A program made the translations under genes and the position numbers. Below, piece after piece: positions 21,430-34,212 of a stretch of 64,000 nucleotides of DNA. The notes beneath the pieces are model-generated. The model ran no database searches. It had not been told where the DNA came from and saw only the letters and a list, made by a program, of their open reading frames with translations. This DNA comes from Camelus bactrianus (lineage: Eukaryota; Chordata; Mammalia; Artiodactyla; Camelidae): positions 5,657,001-5,721,000 of the forward strand of contig NC_133572.1 in NCBI RefSeq assembly GCF_048773025.1. Direction: 5' to 3'. Every line of letters starts with the position of its first letter. Position 1 is the stretch's first letter.

Positions 21430-22590
21430 TGCTTTGGGTTCTCTCCCCTAGATGTTATCAGTCAATCTCTGCTTGATTTTCAGAGAGAAAATACTCAGCA
21501 CCAGTTTTACCAAAAAAAAAAAAAAAGGTCCTGAAAAAGACAAATAGTGTATTGTTACAGAAACACATTCAAAAGCTCTTATAAGTAAATGGCTGAATTT
21601 TCCATTTCCCAGAATGTCTCTAATTATGAAAAAAAGTCATTAACCCTTTTGAATTTCCAGCTTGAACTTCATTGCTCTGATTTTGCTCCAAATATGGAAA
21701 ATACAGTAAGTATTATTTATAATAAAAATGTTTCCAAGTAACACGTTTGTGCAAAAATAAACAAATAAATAACATAAAGTGCCAAGATTTTTTTTTACTA
21801 CTAAAATTTCAGTGATCACGATGCAGCCCTGGATGGGTTGTAACGGCTCTAATTTCAGTGGATCTGAAAGCACTGTTTCCCCACATTTTGATCTCTCCAG
21901 TTGACAAACATACTAACATGAAATTTTATTTTCTGATAATTCACCATAGAGACAGTAAATATTTCCTTGAAAGTCTTTGTTCACCTGCCCTTAGACTTGA
22001 GTGTGTGTTTGCAGTTGTGGCTTCAATGGCATGTGCTCATTTATACGTGTAGGGTTCCTGATGCTGATGACAGGCTTACAGTTCATCCCTCTCCTTGAAT
22101 GTGGGGGGCCAGCAATTATTTCCTGAAAACCTAGAGAGGAATGTCATCTGCCTTTTCAGTAAGAGCAAACAGGATTATGATCTATTCTCCCTTCTTTTCA
22201 AGTCAAACTAAGCTTACTTTCTCCAGACAGCTAATATATTTACTCAATATACTGATCATGGGTCTTTTTCAGCTTTGGCAGTCAGGAGACACAAATCAAT
22301 AATTCTGAATCAAATCTTGACTCAAAGTCAGTAACTGAGTAAGATCAAATGTCTTGCATTTGTATACACTCTTCTTCATTCATTCATTTAAACTTCCATT
22401 CAGTTTGGAATTTTCCTTTCCTTGATTTCATAATTTTCATTTGATCATATTATGTATCTATTCATTTAATTATAATTTGAACACTTAAACATATTCCAGG
22501 CAATTCTCTTATGTACAGTGAAAGGTTTTGGCTTTTTAACTAAGAACAATAGTAAGTTTTTGTTAGGTTTTAAGTACAGAAGTAACATAA
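21430..22590. other. NANOGNB upstream region
   Basis: Holds the likely NANOGNB promoter and 5'UTR, but no TATA box or CpG island stands out. 22340-22560 may be a worn L2/MIR tract. No other gene is seen. Confidence 0.45.
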
Positions 22591-22599
22591 AATGATTTT

Positions 22600-23030
22600 A
22601 TTTGAAAGAGATTCTGGCTGCCAAGGGAGAATGGCTGAGAAGGGAGCTCCCTGGTATAAGGGGGGCACTAGGTAGACAGGCATTAGTTACAGTGGTAGTG
22701 GATGTGGGCTTGAAGAAGCGGGAGGGGCGGGAATGGAGGAGTGAGTGGGTACCAGAGATACTGAGGTTCCATCTGAAGGTTGGGGGATGGTGGTGAGGGA
22801 GAGGGACGTGAAACTCATCAATACCAGGCTTCTGGCTCTGTCTGGGGATGCATGGTAGTGCGTCCTGCAGGCAGTGATTCAGTGGGAGAAGATCCTGAGT
22901 CTGTGGATAGGATGAACTGACTTCACCTTTGAAGGCCACCGAAGCCATGAAATGAATGAGATCACTAAGTGAGAGGCTGCAAAATGGCAGCTGTGGGGAG
23001 AGGTCAGCAAACACGTGCTTTGTTTATATT
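22600..23030 (+). repeat. Probable L2 remnant
   Basis: 'gagattctggctgccaaggg', 'agacaggcattagttacagt' and 'gtagtggatgtgggcttgaa' resemble the same old LINE 3' sequence as at 10.9-11.3 kb. The long minus-strand open frame here (22598-23014) is the antisense of this repeat. Confidence 0.5.
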
Positions 23031-23319
23031 CTGAAGTGTTTGTTCATTTTCAAGCAAAACCTTGAATTTATGGCCGATATTTAAAAATCAGGAGATTCAA
23101 CTGTTAAAATTCAAATTTCCAGTGGAAAAAAAAATCTGTAGTTAGTGATCCTGAATCCCCAGGGTATCACCAATTGGCTGGATCTGAGGAGGACTTGCCC
23201 ACTTTAGATGGAATCTGGTTTCTCTAATTAGCTACAGTAGGCATAGCAAAAGAATATCAAACACACACACACATTTATTCCCCATTTGTGATGCAGAAGA
23301 TTACATATTCTTTTTAAAA

Positions 23320-23417
23320 ATTTTTTATTTTTCCCCCTTAACAGAGGCACTGGGGATTGAACCCAGGTCCTCGTGAGCACCAAGCTCCGGCTCTACCTCT
23401 GAGCTATAGCCCCCACA
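23320..23417 (-). repeat. Camelid SINE (copy 10)
   Basis: 'actggggattgaacccaggt' and 'ctctacctctgagctatagc' in reverse orientation. Flanks 'gattacatattctt' and 'gatttcatattctt' look like a worn target-site duplication. Confidence 0.9.
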
Positions 23418-23861
23418 CACCAAAGATTTCATATTCTTCATGTAATAAAACATCTCTTTCCATTCAATTGTTCAGTTCTGCTGTGGCTGAACCTACACTC
23501 TGTTATCACTGAAACCTATAAGTATTAGCAGAAAAAATTTAATTTTCACTGAGGATGCTTGACTGTAAATGACTACAATACGACCTGCTGTGGTCAGGCT
23601 GCTGAAATCACGAGGATTTGTGTTTTGTTTTGTTTTCACCCACTTTTCCTCAACAAACTTCCAAAGATCAAGGTTTACATAAGGGGTGACAGAACAGAGA
23701 AGACAAAACAAAAACAGGAGGCTTAAGAACTTGGGAGGGGATATGGACCTTGGAGAACAGGACACCACAGAGAGAACACAAGCTCCTCACCCGGGTTTTA
23801 TCCACAGACTATCCCAGGTCCTCAAAAACAAACAAACAAAAAAAGAGCAGCCCAGTTGAGC

Positions 23862-23869
23862 TGTATATA

Positions 23870-23900
<31 letters not shown>

Positions 23901-23903
23901 ATG
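23862..23903. repeat. AT/ACAT microsatellite
   Basis: Imperfect TATATACATA repeats over about 42 bp. Confidence 0.85.
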
Positions 23904-24029
23904 TGCGTGCATGTGTTTAAAGTATGAAGTAGTTCAATAAATACTAACATGAAATGACATACCAGATACATTTGAGATGAATCAACACAGAATAAATTTC
24001 TTAGATTGGAAAACAAATCTGAAAAATGT

Positions 24030-24850
24030 TCACATAATCAGAGGGCTTCACTGGGTAATTCTACCAACATTTAAATAATAACTAAACCTTTCACAAACTG
24101 TCAGAAAATATAGAATAGAAAGGAAAACTTCCCAACTGATTCTATGAGGCCAGTATTAACTACCCTGTTTTATCAATCAAGGTTCAACTAGAGAAACAGA
24201 ACCAGTAGATGTATATGAAGAGATTTGTTGCAAGGAATTGGCTTACAGGGTTATAGGAACTTTCTAGGCAAGTCTGAAATCCTTGGGGCAGCAGTCAGAG
24301 AGGGCAGGCTGGCATTTTCAGCACCCGGTGAAGTTGCTGTCCACAAGCAAATTTGTTCTCTTCAGGGAAGCCCCAGTTCTAGTCTCAAAGCCTTGATTGA
24401 TTGAATCAGGCTTATTCAGTATATCTAGGATAATCTCCTGTAAAGTTAACTGATAAGGGTTCTAATTACAACTTCTAAAAAAATACCTTAAAAATACCAG
24501 CAGCACCTACATTAATGTTTGATTGACTAACTGAGGTCTGTAGCCTCACCAAGGTTCACATAAAACTGGCCATCACATCCTGATGCCAAAACCGGAAGTA
24601 CCCCAAGAAGAGAAGACTACTATCTTTTATGAGGATAGAGGGAAAAGTTTTTCAACAAAATACTAGCAATCCAAATCCAGCAATGGAAAAAGGACTATAC
24701 ACAGTGACCAATCCAAGCAGGCTTTATCCCAGAAATGTGAGTTGATTCAATTTATGAAAAGCAATCAATGTAATATATCTATAGAATAAAGACAAAACCC
24801 ATAGGGTCATCTCAACAGAGACAGAAAAATTTGTTTCTAAAAGTTAAACA
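24030..24850 (+). repeat. L1 ORF2 remnant interrupted by another repeat
   Basis: Left part 24030-24168 ('cttcccaactgattctatga', 'ggccagtattaactaccctg') and right part 24567-24850 ('tcctgatgccaaaaccggaa', 'tcaacaaaatactagcaatc', 'gctttatcccagaaatgtga') are consecutive in L1 ORF2. The split at 24169/24566 is therefore an insertion. Confidence 0.75.
24169..24566 (+). repeat. Common mammalian repeat inserted in an L1
   Basis: 'tatcaatcaaggttcaacta', 'gagaaacagaaccagtagat', 'caaggaattggcttacaggg', ending 'aaactggccatcacatcctg'. About 0.4 kb, old, no coding capacity. Its class is not assigned; the edges are defined by the interrupted L1. Confidence 0.65.
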
Positions 24851-24859
24851 TAAAAAGAA

Positions 24860-25425
24860 AGAAAGAAAGAAAAGCTAAATATAGAATTACCATCTGACCC
24901 AGCAATTCCTTTCCTAGGTACTATATGCAAGAGGTGTGAAAACTAGTGCACACAAAAACTGATGTGAACACAGCATTGCTTATAATTACCAAAAATTGGA
25001 AACACCCAAATGTCCATCAACTGATGAACGGATAAACAAAGAGTGGTATATCCTTACAGTGGAATATTATGTAGTTGTGAAAAGGGAATAAAATACTAAT
25101 TTATGCTCAACATGGATGAATCTTGAAAACTTGCTAAGTGAAAGAAGCCAGATAACAGAAGGTCATATACTGTATAATTCCATTTATATGAATCATTTAG
25201 TACAGACCAACCTATAGAGACAGAAAATAGATAAGCAGTTGTCAGGAAGTAAGGTAGGTAGAGTGGGAGTGTCTGCCAATAGGCTTCTTTTTAGGATGAT
25301 GACATTGATCTGGAATTAAATAGTGGTAGTGGTTTACAACATTGTGAATATACTAAGAAACCATTGAATTTTACACTTTAAAAGAGTGAATTTTAAAGTC
25401 TGTACATGATATCAATTTTTTTAAG
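24860..25425 (+). repeat. Old L1 3' part (ORF2 tail and 3'UTR)
   Basis: 'agaattaccatctgacccag', 'aacacccaaatgtccatcaa', 'ctgataaccagaaggtcat'-type text and the closing 'tgaattttacactttaaa' are the standard L1M tail. Confidence 0.85.
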
Positions 25426-25559
25426 TGCTTACATATCCCAGAAACATAGCCCACACTTCAGTTAAATTGCTTAGGCACATCAAACAATTACTTCAGTTTA
25501 AATTCAGGTTTTCTAATTCTGTTTTAAAATTTGCAACTTCAAATTTGTGGGATTCAAAT

Positions 25560-26790
25560 CACTAATTAGTTACATCATTTCCCTTTCTCTACTCTGTCAT
25601 TTCCATTTACAATATGAACTGTAATTATTACCAGGTTAAGAAAAAAATCTCTCTTGAATCCCACATCACTCTTTTGCTACCCCCTTATTTCTTTATTTTC
25701 TTGTATTTACTGTTCACAGGTTAGTGATTTTTTTTCTGCTCATTCTGTCTTTGTTAAAAACATATTTATTTATTATTGTATTATTAAAAAATTTGTTTAA
25801 ATTGGCAATGGGAGTTAATTAGGTTTTATTTTATTTTTAGAGAAGTACTGGGGATTGAACCCAGGACCTCAAGCATGCGCTCTACCACTTGAGCTATACC
25901 CCTCCCTGTCTCTTGAATTAACTCCAGTCAGGCTTTCCCATCTAACCTCCATGGACACTCTTGTCAAAGTCACAAATTGATGGTCTTAACAATGCAAAAC
26001 TCTAGTCATCAATTCCCCGACCCCCTCTTACTTGAAATATCAGGAGCTCTCTCCACCTTGAAGGCTTTCTTCTCATGGCTTCCAGGACACCATCCTTTCC
26101 TGAGATTCCTTCTGTGTTGGTGGCTGCTCCTTCAAAGTTTGTTTTTTTGTTCCTTCTCTTTCTTCCTGTAACTCCCCAACCTTGGACCTCCTACGTCTCT
26201 TAGGGCTAAATCCTTAGATCTCTGATCTCCTGTATATATATATACTGTCTAGGCAGGAAATCTAATCACAAGGGGTTTAATGCCACCCAAGTGGTGATTA
26301 CTTCCGGATTTTAACCTCCAGGCTTGTATATGCAAACTCCTAATTCAGTATCTCTGTTTGGATGTCTAATAGGTTATTTAAGTCAAGCTTAAAATTCCCA
26401 GCCTCAACCATGTGCCCCGCACTGACCCCTGACCCACATTCAGTCCTCCAGTAAAGCCAATTCCAGGAGTTGCGTTGATTGGATCAAAAACCTTGGTATC
26501 TCTGATTTCTTCCCCTTTTCTAGTCAGAAAAGGAGAAAGAATGTCAGAAAATCTGGCGTGGTCTCTTGTACCTTTCTGATTCCTATTAACACTTCCCTTT
26601 ATCCACTTTGCTCCATCCCCTCTGGTGGCCTTGCTCTTTGGCTAACAAGCCAAACACGGTCCCAGTTTAGGCCTTTGCACTGCTATTTGCTGTGTCTAGA
26701 AAGTGATTTCTCCAGATAAGAGCACTACTTATTCTCCTTCCTTCTTCAGATTTCTCTCTAAATGCATTTATTGGCAAGGCATCGACCAGA
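25560..26790 (+). repeat. L2 remnant with SINE 11 inside
   Basis: 'cattgtagttcat'-like worn text then 'ggatgtctaataggttattt', 'cttgtacctttctgattcct' and 'ggcctttgcactgctatttg' follow L2 ORF2-end and 3' sequence in sense orientation. Confidence 0.55.
25809..25907 (-). repeat. Camelid SINE (copy 11)
   Basis: 'gttaattaggttttatttta', 'actggggattgaacccagga', 'ctctaccacttgagctatac'. It carries both the extra D-loop base and the CTCTAAAAATAA tail of the minority subfamily. Confidence 0.92.
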
Positions 26791-26799
26791 AATGAGGCT

Positions 26800-27920
26800 T
26801 GAGTCAGTAATTGAGAAGACACTTAGGGTTTGGGGACTAGAGTCTGAGAGTTGTTGGAAGCTCCTGGGGAGTTTCAGTAGGTTGTGATCTGGTTAAGTTT
26901 AAATTGGAGAATTAGAGCTGTTCTAAACTGGAGACCAGTCATGAGGCTGAAGGCTTCTCTAACTCACATTGAGGATTTTGTGCTAATATTTAAGGCTATT
27001 TGATATCATTGAGGGTTGTAAATGATGAGATAAACTGCAGGGTGGAGGCTAGATTGGCTTAATGAGACTGAGAGACCAATAATTCGCTGGTAGGGGAAGT
27101 CACAGAGATGATGATGACTGGTCCTAAGGTAGATGTCATTCATATCTTGGATGTCAATGAACCTCAGAAGTGAGCCCCAGTGGTAGAGTGGGCAATGTGT
27201 ATAAACAACAAAAACCACAAAAAGAACATTTTCAATAGGCATGTGAAAAATGTTCAATTTAATCAAGATGCAAAAAACTCGAAATCTTAAATAATTAGAT
27301 GTCCATATACTGATACAAAAAAGTTATTTGCAGTATAATGCAATGTTTATACAATTGCATATTAATTCCATAAATATGTAGTTACAGTTTACCAGGTAAT
27401 TGGCAAACTGTGTACGGGAAATCTAGATTATGTATCAAAATATTAGAATAGGTTTTTTTTCTGGCACATAGAAATGGAAATGATTCTTTAAATTTTTTAT
27501 TATTTTGCTTTTTTCCAATTAAATTTTCTGTAATGTACAGGACCATAGGTGTAATACTAATAAATAGAGAAAAAAAAAAGACACTGCCTTAGGGCATTTA
27601 GATAGCCAGTCATCCAATTCTTGGAGAACTGTAAGGGAAGAAATAAGAATAATATCAAGGGTTAGATTCTTCCTCAGCTAAGTGTGGTTTCCCAGCAAAC
27701 AAAGGATATAATTCATTTTTTAAAAATGGTATGGAAATTCTCTTTATGATTTGATCTCTGACCATCTCAGGTGATTATGAAAGTGTACTGATTGGCGGGG
27801 CAACTATTGTACAAATTATCCAGTGTACACTGTGCAGGTGATGTAGTGACTTTCTAGGTAACGTGAGCAGCAGATGCTCCCTTATCCCCACCAGACACCC
27901 CATCTACAGCAGCACACAGT
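26800..27920. other. No recognised feature
   Basis: AT-rich single-copy-looking sequence. No exon, RNA gene or familiar repeat recognised. Confidence 0.4.
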
Positions 27921-27924
27921 CCAT

Positions 27925-28025
27925 AGACCAGTGGTACCCAACCAGTGATGCACATTAGAGTCACCTGGGGGCGTCCGGCTACACCTTAGAGCCATTTCAT
28001 CAGAAGCTCTGCGGAGGACGTCTCA
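27925..28025 (+). mobile_element. MER20-like hAT fragment
   Basis: 'gaccagtggtacccaaccag', 'attagagtcacctgggggc' and 'tcatcagaagctctgcgg' match the left two thirds of a MER-type hAT repeat. Confidence 0.5.
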
Positions 28026-28674
28026 GGCTGGGGTAGTTTTAAAGGTACCGCAGGACCCTTTGGCTCCCTACTGACTACGCAGGAGGGCTCCCCAGCCTGG
28101 GCCTCTCTCCTCTGGCCTGAGAGTCCCATCCTCCTGGTCCTCTGGGATCTGATTCTGAGGGGAGAGGTGAGAGCAGACCCAGGGTGTGTGGTCACCCCTG
28201 AGGGGCTGGAGTGGGAGTCAAGGGTCAAGACGGTAGAGGTACTGACAGCTAACTCTCAGAAACGCTACAGCAGCTGAGTGTCCTGTTGGAAAAGAAGTCA
28301 GCCAAAGGTCTGAGGCTTGAGAGGAATTTAATCTGCACATGATAACGGCTTTAGAATGACTGCAGGGACTTTGAGATAAAAGACCTTTTGATTTCCCAGG
28401 AAGATAACCACTTACCTACCAACCTTTATTTTACTTGTTTTTCAAAGGTAGAACCATATTTAATTTTTGTTAGTCCTTTCAAATGCCCCTCTAAGAATTT
28501 AAAACTCTACCATTTACATAATGGCCCAGAACCCAGTCAAAAGGTAGGGCCATGGACTCAAAAATTATTGACTTACTTTTGTGACCTTGGATGAGTTGAT
28601 GCCATCTCTGTCTTCTCAAGTATAAATTGTAGAGTAATACCTGAACTGTGGGGTTTTTTTTTTTTAACCTATCA

Positions 28675-29130
28675 AATCTCCTTTTATATTCTTTAAAAAA
28701 AGTTTTAAAACATTTTTATACAATTTTTAAAGGTTACTTTCCATTTACAGTTATTACAAAATATTGGCTATGTGCCCCATATTGTACAACACATCCTTGA
28801 GTCTACCTTACACTCAACAGTTTGTACCTCCCACTCCCCCACCTCTCCATTACACCTTCCCCACTCCTCACTGATAAGCACTAGCTTATTCTCTATATCT
28901 ATGAGTCTACTTCTTTTTTGTTATATTCACTAATTTGTTGTAGTTTTTATAGATTACACATACAAGTGTTACTGTACAGTATTTGTCTTTCTCTGACTGA
29001 CTTATTTCACTTAGCATAATGCCCTCCAAGTCCATCCATGTTGTTGCAAATGGCAACATTTTATTCTTTTTTATGGCCGAGTAATACTCCATTATACAGA
29101 TGTGCCTCATCTTCTTTATCCAATTCCAGT
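28675..29130 (-). repeat. L1 3' fragment, antisense (first of two)
   Basis: 'ttattacaaaatattggcta', 'ttagcataatgccctccaag', 'ccatgttgttgcaaatggca', 'gccgagtaatactccattat' read as the reverse of an L1 ORF2 tail and 3'UTR. Confidence 0.85.
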
Positions 29131-29149
29131 AGTACTTTAACTTGTATCT

Positions 29150-29535
29150 TCCTCTTTGGTTTCCCTACCACATATAAATTACAGGTGTACAGTACAGTCA
29201 TTCACAATTTGTAAAGGTTATACTCCATTTATAGTTATTACAAAATATTGACTATATTCCCCATGTTGTACAATATATCCTTGTAGCTTATTTTGTACCT
29301 AATACTTTGTACCTCCTAGTGCCCTACCTCTCTATTGCTCCTCCTCCTTCCCTGTCCCCACTGGTCACCACTAGTTTTCTCTCTATATCTGTGAGTCTGC
29401 TTCTTTTTTGTTACATTCATTTTTGTTTGTTGTATTTTTTAGATTCCACACGTAAGAGTTATCATACAGTATTTGCCTTTCTCTGATGGACTTATTTCAC
29501 TTATTTCACTCATAATACCCTCATGAGTCATCTCA
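29150..29535 (-). repeat. L1 3' fragment, antisense (second of two)
   Basis: Repeats the same L1 interval as 28.68-29.13 kb in the same direction: 'aggtgtacagtacagtcatt', 'gactatattccccatgttgt', 'ctgtgagtctgcttcttttt', 'ttatcatacagtatttgcct'. Confidence 0.85.
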
Positions 29536-29539
29536 AGAA

Positions 29540-30930
29540 TTTTTCTCACTTGTTCAAACCTTGTTCCTCTACTGCTTTCTTTCTAGCCCTTCGTAGGAGT
29601 TACAAGGACAGGCTAAAGGGGGAGGGACGTCCACTGTGCCGTCCATGGACAGCCCCACTGCTAACTGACATCTCTGCCAACAATTAGTGGCTTGAGGAAT
29701 ACCTAAAATCGGATGTTCACAACTGGGTATTCAAAGTTACCAAGGCATTTCCCATGTCCAGTGAATTACAGGCTTCACTAGCTTTAATTAGATTAGAAAA
29801 GGGTAACCGTCCAGCAGTCCTAGGGGAAGAGCTGAAAGAGGTGGAGTACTCAGCCAAGGAAGAGTTGCCCTCAAGGACTCTGGATGCCCAAAGCTGGATA
29901 TGATGCAGGTTGCTCGGCTGGCCTAACTTAAGAAGGTGGATATACTTTATTCACTGTGAGCCCCCTGGACCTTGCCTGACCCTGGCCCATAGGAGGACTG
30001 TCATAGCAGCAAGTCCTAGAAAGCTTGGCTCATTTAATCCCAACCATTAAAAGTTGATTGGTGCCCCCTCTTGGGCAGTGATGGAAATGTGAGCTCTCTT
30101 GATGGTGGTAGTGGTTCCATCAAACTGTACATCTGAAATATGTGTAGTTTACTGTACGGGAACCATATCACAGTAAAGGTGTTAGGAAGAAAGCACATTG
30201 GTGCTCTAGGAACCATCCATAGGCTTTGTTATCAGTATAGCATCATGAGTCAAGAATTTTATGTATTTGATACTTTTCAATCTGTTGCCGTCATTAATGC
30301 TTTTTCAATTTAAAAACACTTTCGTGTATTCCATGACGATATCTGTCCTACATTGTTTAAATAAACGTTTTTATTGAAATACATAAAGAAAAATTTCTTC
30401 TAAGTCTAACTCAGTTCTTTGGCCTTAACACAGCGACATTTTCTCTAGCTATGAATCTACTGGACAGATTCCAACAATTCAGGGTATATTTCTGAAATTT
30501 GCAGGGAAGATTTTCTATTGGGAGTACATTTGGGAACAGGTAGGGACATCTCCTTGGCTGGTAGGGTTCACTCTCCTAAGGAATCACAGGGTAGGAGGTG
30601 GACACAGGAAAAACTGAGGCACAAGAATGACCGTGTGTGTGGAGGGGCCATCGGGCCTGTAAGCACTGCACATGCAGACTTTTCTTGGAAGCAGAGCTTA
30701 GAAGCTTTGCGTTTTTCTGTGCAATATCACTGCCCATGAGGGAAAGTGGAATAGTCCAAGCTTGTCTCAGCCTTGGGGAGTCAAGGGTCAAAAAGAGAAG
30801 TAAAAGGAAAAAGAGAGCTCTTATGTACATGATATTGACACTAAAAAATGAAGGAAAGTGCCATTATTGCAAATTTCTAAATTTGGCAAGAAGACAGCAC
30901 TGCATAGGAGTCATGCTAATTAATTAATTC
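29540..30930. other. Intergenic, no gene
   Basis: 30040-30195 looks like a worn L1-type 3' end ('catctgaaatatgtgtagtt', 'gtgttaggaagaaagc'). The open frames at 30.5-30.9 kb have no recognisable domain. Confidence 0.4.
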
Positions 30931-31045
30931 ATCAGGTCCTTACCGAAGGCCCAGCATGTGCTCGGCAATATTCTAGGGCTTTGGGATACATTAGTGAACA
31001 AAGCAGACAGGGACCAGAGCTGGGAGAGCTTACACTGTAGTGCGA
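30930..31045 (+). repeat. L2 fragment
   Basis: 'aattcatcaggtccttaccg', 'gcccagcatgtgctcggcaa', 'ggatacattagtgaacaaag', 'ggagagcttacactgtagtg' follow the L2 3' order. Confidence 0.65.
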
Positions 31046-31194
31046 AAAGGGAGATGTTTGCAAGACTGTGGGTTTTCTCCAGGGGGTGAGAAGCATAGGA
31101 TCACAGTTAACCTTTAAAAATTAGTAAGAAATTTCTAAATAATTTTTTACATTAATGGGTGAGATTTGTTTTCTAGAAAACTGATACCATCACG

Positions 31195-31900
31195 AATGTA
31201 AATTGGTGCAGCCACTATTGAAAACAGTGTGGGGTTTTCTTAAAAAACTAAAAATAGAGCTACCATATGATCCAGCAATCCCACTCCTGGGCATATATCT
31301 GGAAAAGACAATAACTCTAATTCAAAAAGATATATGCACTCCAGTGTTCATAGTGGCACTATTTACAATAGCCAAGACATGGAAGCAACCTAAGTGTCCA
31401 TCAACCGATGGATAAAGCAGATATGGTATATATACACAATGGAATATTAGCCATAAAAAAGAATGAAATGATGCCATTTGCAGCAACATATGAATGTTGC
31501 TAGACCTAGAGATTATCACACTAAGTGAAGTAAGTCAAAATGAAATATTATATGATAGCACTTAAATGTGGAATCTAAAAAGAATGAGACAAATGAACTT
31601 ATCTGCAAAACAGAAAGACTCACAGACATAGGAAACAAACTTGTGGTTACCAAAAGGGAAAGGTGAGGGGGATAAACTAGAAGTATGGGACACACACTAC
31701 TATATATAAAATAGGTAAACAACAAGGTGTTAACAACTAGCCCAGGGAACTATATTCAGTACCTTTGAATAACCCATAATGGAATAGAATGGAAAAAAAT
31801 TAATATAGATATATACATATATATGTTATAACTGAATCACTTTGCTGTACACCTGAAACTAACACAATATTGTAAATCAATAATACTTCAATTTTAAAAA
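31195..31900 (+). repeat. L1 ORF2 tail and complete 3'UTR end
   Basis: 31203-31415 encodes the last part of L1 ORF2 ([18 protein letters not shown] is a signature string). It is followed by the 3'UTR and 'ctttgctgtacacctgaaac', 'caataatacttcaatttt' and a tail. It is a 5'-truncated, fairly recent artiodactyl-type L1. Confidence 0.93.
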
Positions 31901-32334
31901 AAAGTGCAAAGACACCATTAGATCCTTTGATTTTTCAAAAGTGAAAAGAATTGTAGGGAGTGGGCCCCGGTCCTGCAAGGGGATGAGCGCTGTTAGGGCA
32001 AGGCCTGGCTCTACTACTCTCTGGAACCAGAAGGTTGAGATGCTGTTTGTATATAATCTCATAGTCTGAGCTGAGCACAACCTTGAGCTCCTCCAGCTCA
32101 TGAGTTTTCAAACTTATTGTTGTTGCTAAAACAGTAAAGCCATGTTTCTCCTCAACAAAATCTTATGTAGCACTCTACACAGTAAGGAAAACAATTTTAA
32201 AACATCAGAGTAAATGTATAAGTTCAAATGTACAATATTTGCTTACTATAAAGCTTATTAGTAAGATCATTAAGGCAGCTGGATTAGAGAAGCTGGAACT
32301 CCAAAGATGGATGAAAATCGCACTTCTGGAAGGG

Positions 32335-32600
32335 GGGGGGCGGGAAGGGATAAACTGGGAGTTAGGGATTTGCAGATACTAACTGATATATATAGAACAG
32401 ATAAACAACCAATTCATGCTGTATAGCACGGGGAACTATATTTGATATCTTGTAGTCACTTATGGTGAAAAAGGATATGAAAAGGAACATATGTATGTTC
32501 ATATATGACTGAAGCACTATGCTGTACGCTAGAAATTGATACAACATTGTAAACTGACTATACTTCAATAAAATACACACACACACACACACACACAAAA
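32335..32600 (+). repeat. L1 3'UTR end with CA microsatellite
   Basis: 'gggaactatatttgatatct', 'actgaagcactatgctgtac', 'aactgactatacttcaataa', then a CA run at 32574-32597 grown from the A-rich tail. Confidence 0.88.
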
Positions 32601-33730
32601 GAACGAAAATCATAGTCTTAGGTCAGCATCAACTTCCATTTGGGTAAAGCGTTTGTGAAGTCCTGTAGCCCCACCGCCTTAGAATGAAGTATTAAAACCA
32701 ACGTTCCAACACCCTTATTTTAGACATGAGGAATGAAGGCCCAGGGGTGTTGCATGCTGCGTGGGCTTTTGATGTAAAAAGTCCCAATATTAAAAATAAT
32801 CTGATAACAGGATGAAAATAAATATTTCACTGAAAAATTATCTGGAATGGTTAAGTGCAGATTATTACCGCAGTTTTTGTCTTTAGAGTCATAAAAATGT
32901 CATGCTTTGATGAATCGATGTGAATTCAATTTAGGGCAAGACAATTTGGAGCTGTCTTCCCAGAAATACCATTAACCGAAATAAGAAGAAGGTGTATCTG
33001 AGAAGCAAACGGTAAACAAATGGATCTGTGGCTATTGATCAGTTCCAAGCAGCCCCTGGCCTGGGTGCCTGTTTTAGCAGCGAGACACCGACAGTGTCAG
33101 GGAGAGTTCAGAGGTGCAGGATCTTTTTTTTTCCCCCAAGCAATTAATTATCTATAAATCTCAGCATTCAGTACAAAATACAAAAACCGCTATTGGCTCA
33201 TTTCTCAGTTGCAGGGCCAAGATATTCTTTCTCCATTTCTCCATGTTAAAAAACGCTCTGATTTTTCCATACTGCCAGTTGTAGGCTTCTCCGAACTGCT
33301 TCTTTTCCTGTGTTCAGCGTTGAGCATGCAGACCTTCCTGACAAGAAACTTTGAGTAAAGAGAATCTTGGAAATATAAGAAGATATGCTTCCTCCATTGA
33401 AACTACAAAAAAAGCTGACATAGTTCTGCATGATGAACTGTCCTCGCATGAAATGTCCACACTCCTAAGGCTAGAACCTCCTGTTTTGTACTTGATCTCA
33501 TCTTCTCTAACTGCTCAAGGTCATTACTCTGGGAATGCTCATTGCTCTTTGTTACATCATCTCGATTTCCCTCAGTATCTGATCTTTCCCATCAGCATAC
33601 AAACATGCTATTAATGCAGAATTCTTGAGCCATCTGGGTGCATTAAAACTCCTTGAGCTAGGAACGTTTTCCCAGTTGGCCCTAGAAAATGAGAGAATTG
33701 AAATTCTTGATGTGACTGTGTTCACAGGAG
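32600..33730. other. Intergenic, no recognised feature
   Basis: No exon or clear repeat. The open frames at 33.25-33.6 kb lack C-type lectin motifs, although CLEC4C might have been expected in this interval from human order. Confidence 0.4.
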
Positions 33731-33734
33731 ACTC

Positions 33735-34005
33735 AGTCTGAAAATTGGGTCCCTCCCAATGTCTACTGAATCAGCTTCTGCATTTTAACAAGATCCCTCG
33801 GTGATTCACAGAAGTTTGAACAATACTGGACTAGATCGATGGCTCTCAATGCTGGAACCATTAGAGGAGTTTAAGTCCTGATGTGCAGAAGCCAATTAAG
33901 TCAGAATTTGGGGGGGGGGTGGATCCCAGGGGTCAGTGTTTTTTTAAAGCTCCTTCTGGTGACACCAATATGGAACCAAATTTGAGAGCCATTGGACTAG
34001 ACAGA
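33735..34005 (+). mobile_element. Two adjacent MER20-type fragments
   Basis: 33735-33835 has 'tctactgaatcagcttctgc', 'ttttaacaagatccctcgg'. 33838-34005 restarts with 'gatggctctcaatgctgg' and ends 'aaatttgagagccattgg'. Both are old hAT scraps. Confidence 0.55.
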
Positions 34006-34212
34006 CTTTCTTTTCCAGATTGACTATTGGTACAATCTCTCTAGAGAAAGAGGACTGAAGTTATGTTGATCCTAAGAAAAGACAGAGACCCTTGCTGGTT
34101 CCTTACACGGTATCAGCAACAGCTAGACAAGATCTGTCCTGACTTCTAAGACATGTTTCTTAAGATTGGCCCCAAGGAGGGCCAAAGAGACTTGACTTCA
34201 AGAATGAGAAGC

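Noticed and set aside
22598-23014. 138-codon minus-strand open frame
   Set aside because: Antisense of an old LINE remnant; composition is that of reversed purine-rich repeat.
31203-31415. Short protein with [18 protein letters not shown]
   Set aside because: This is the tail of L1 ORF2, not a host gene.
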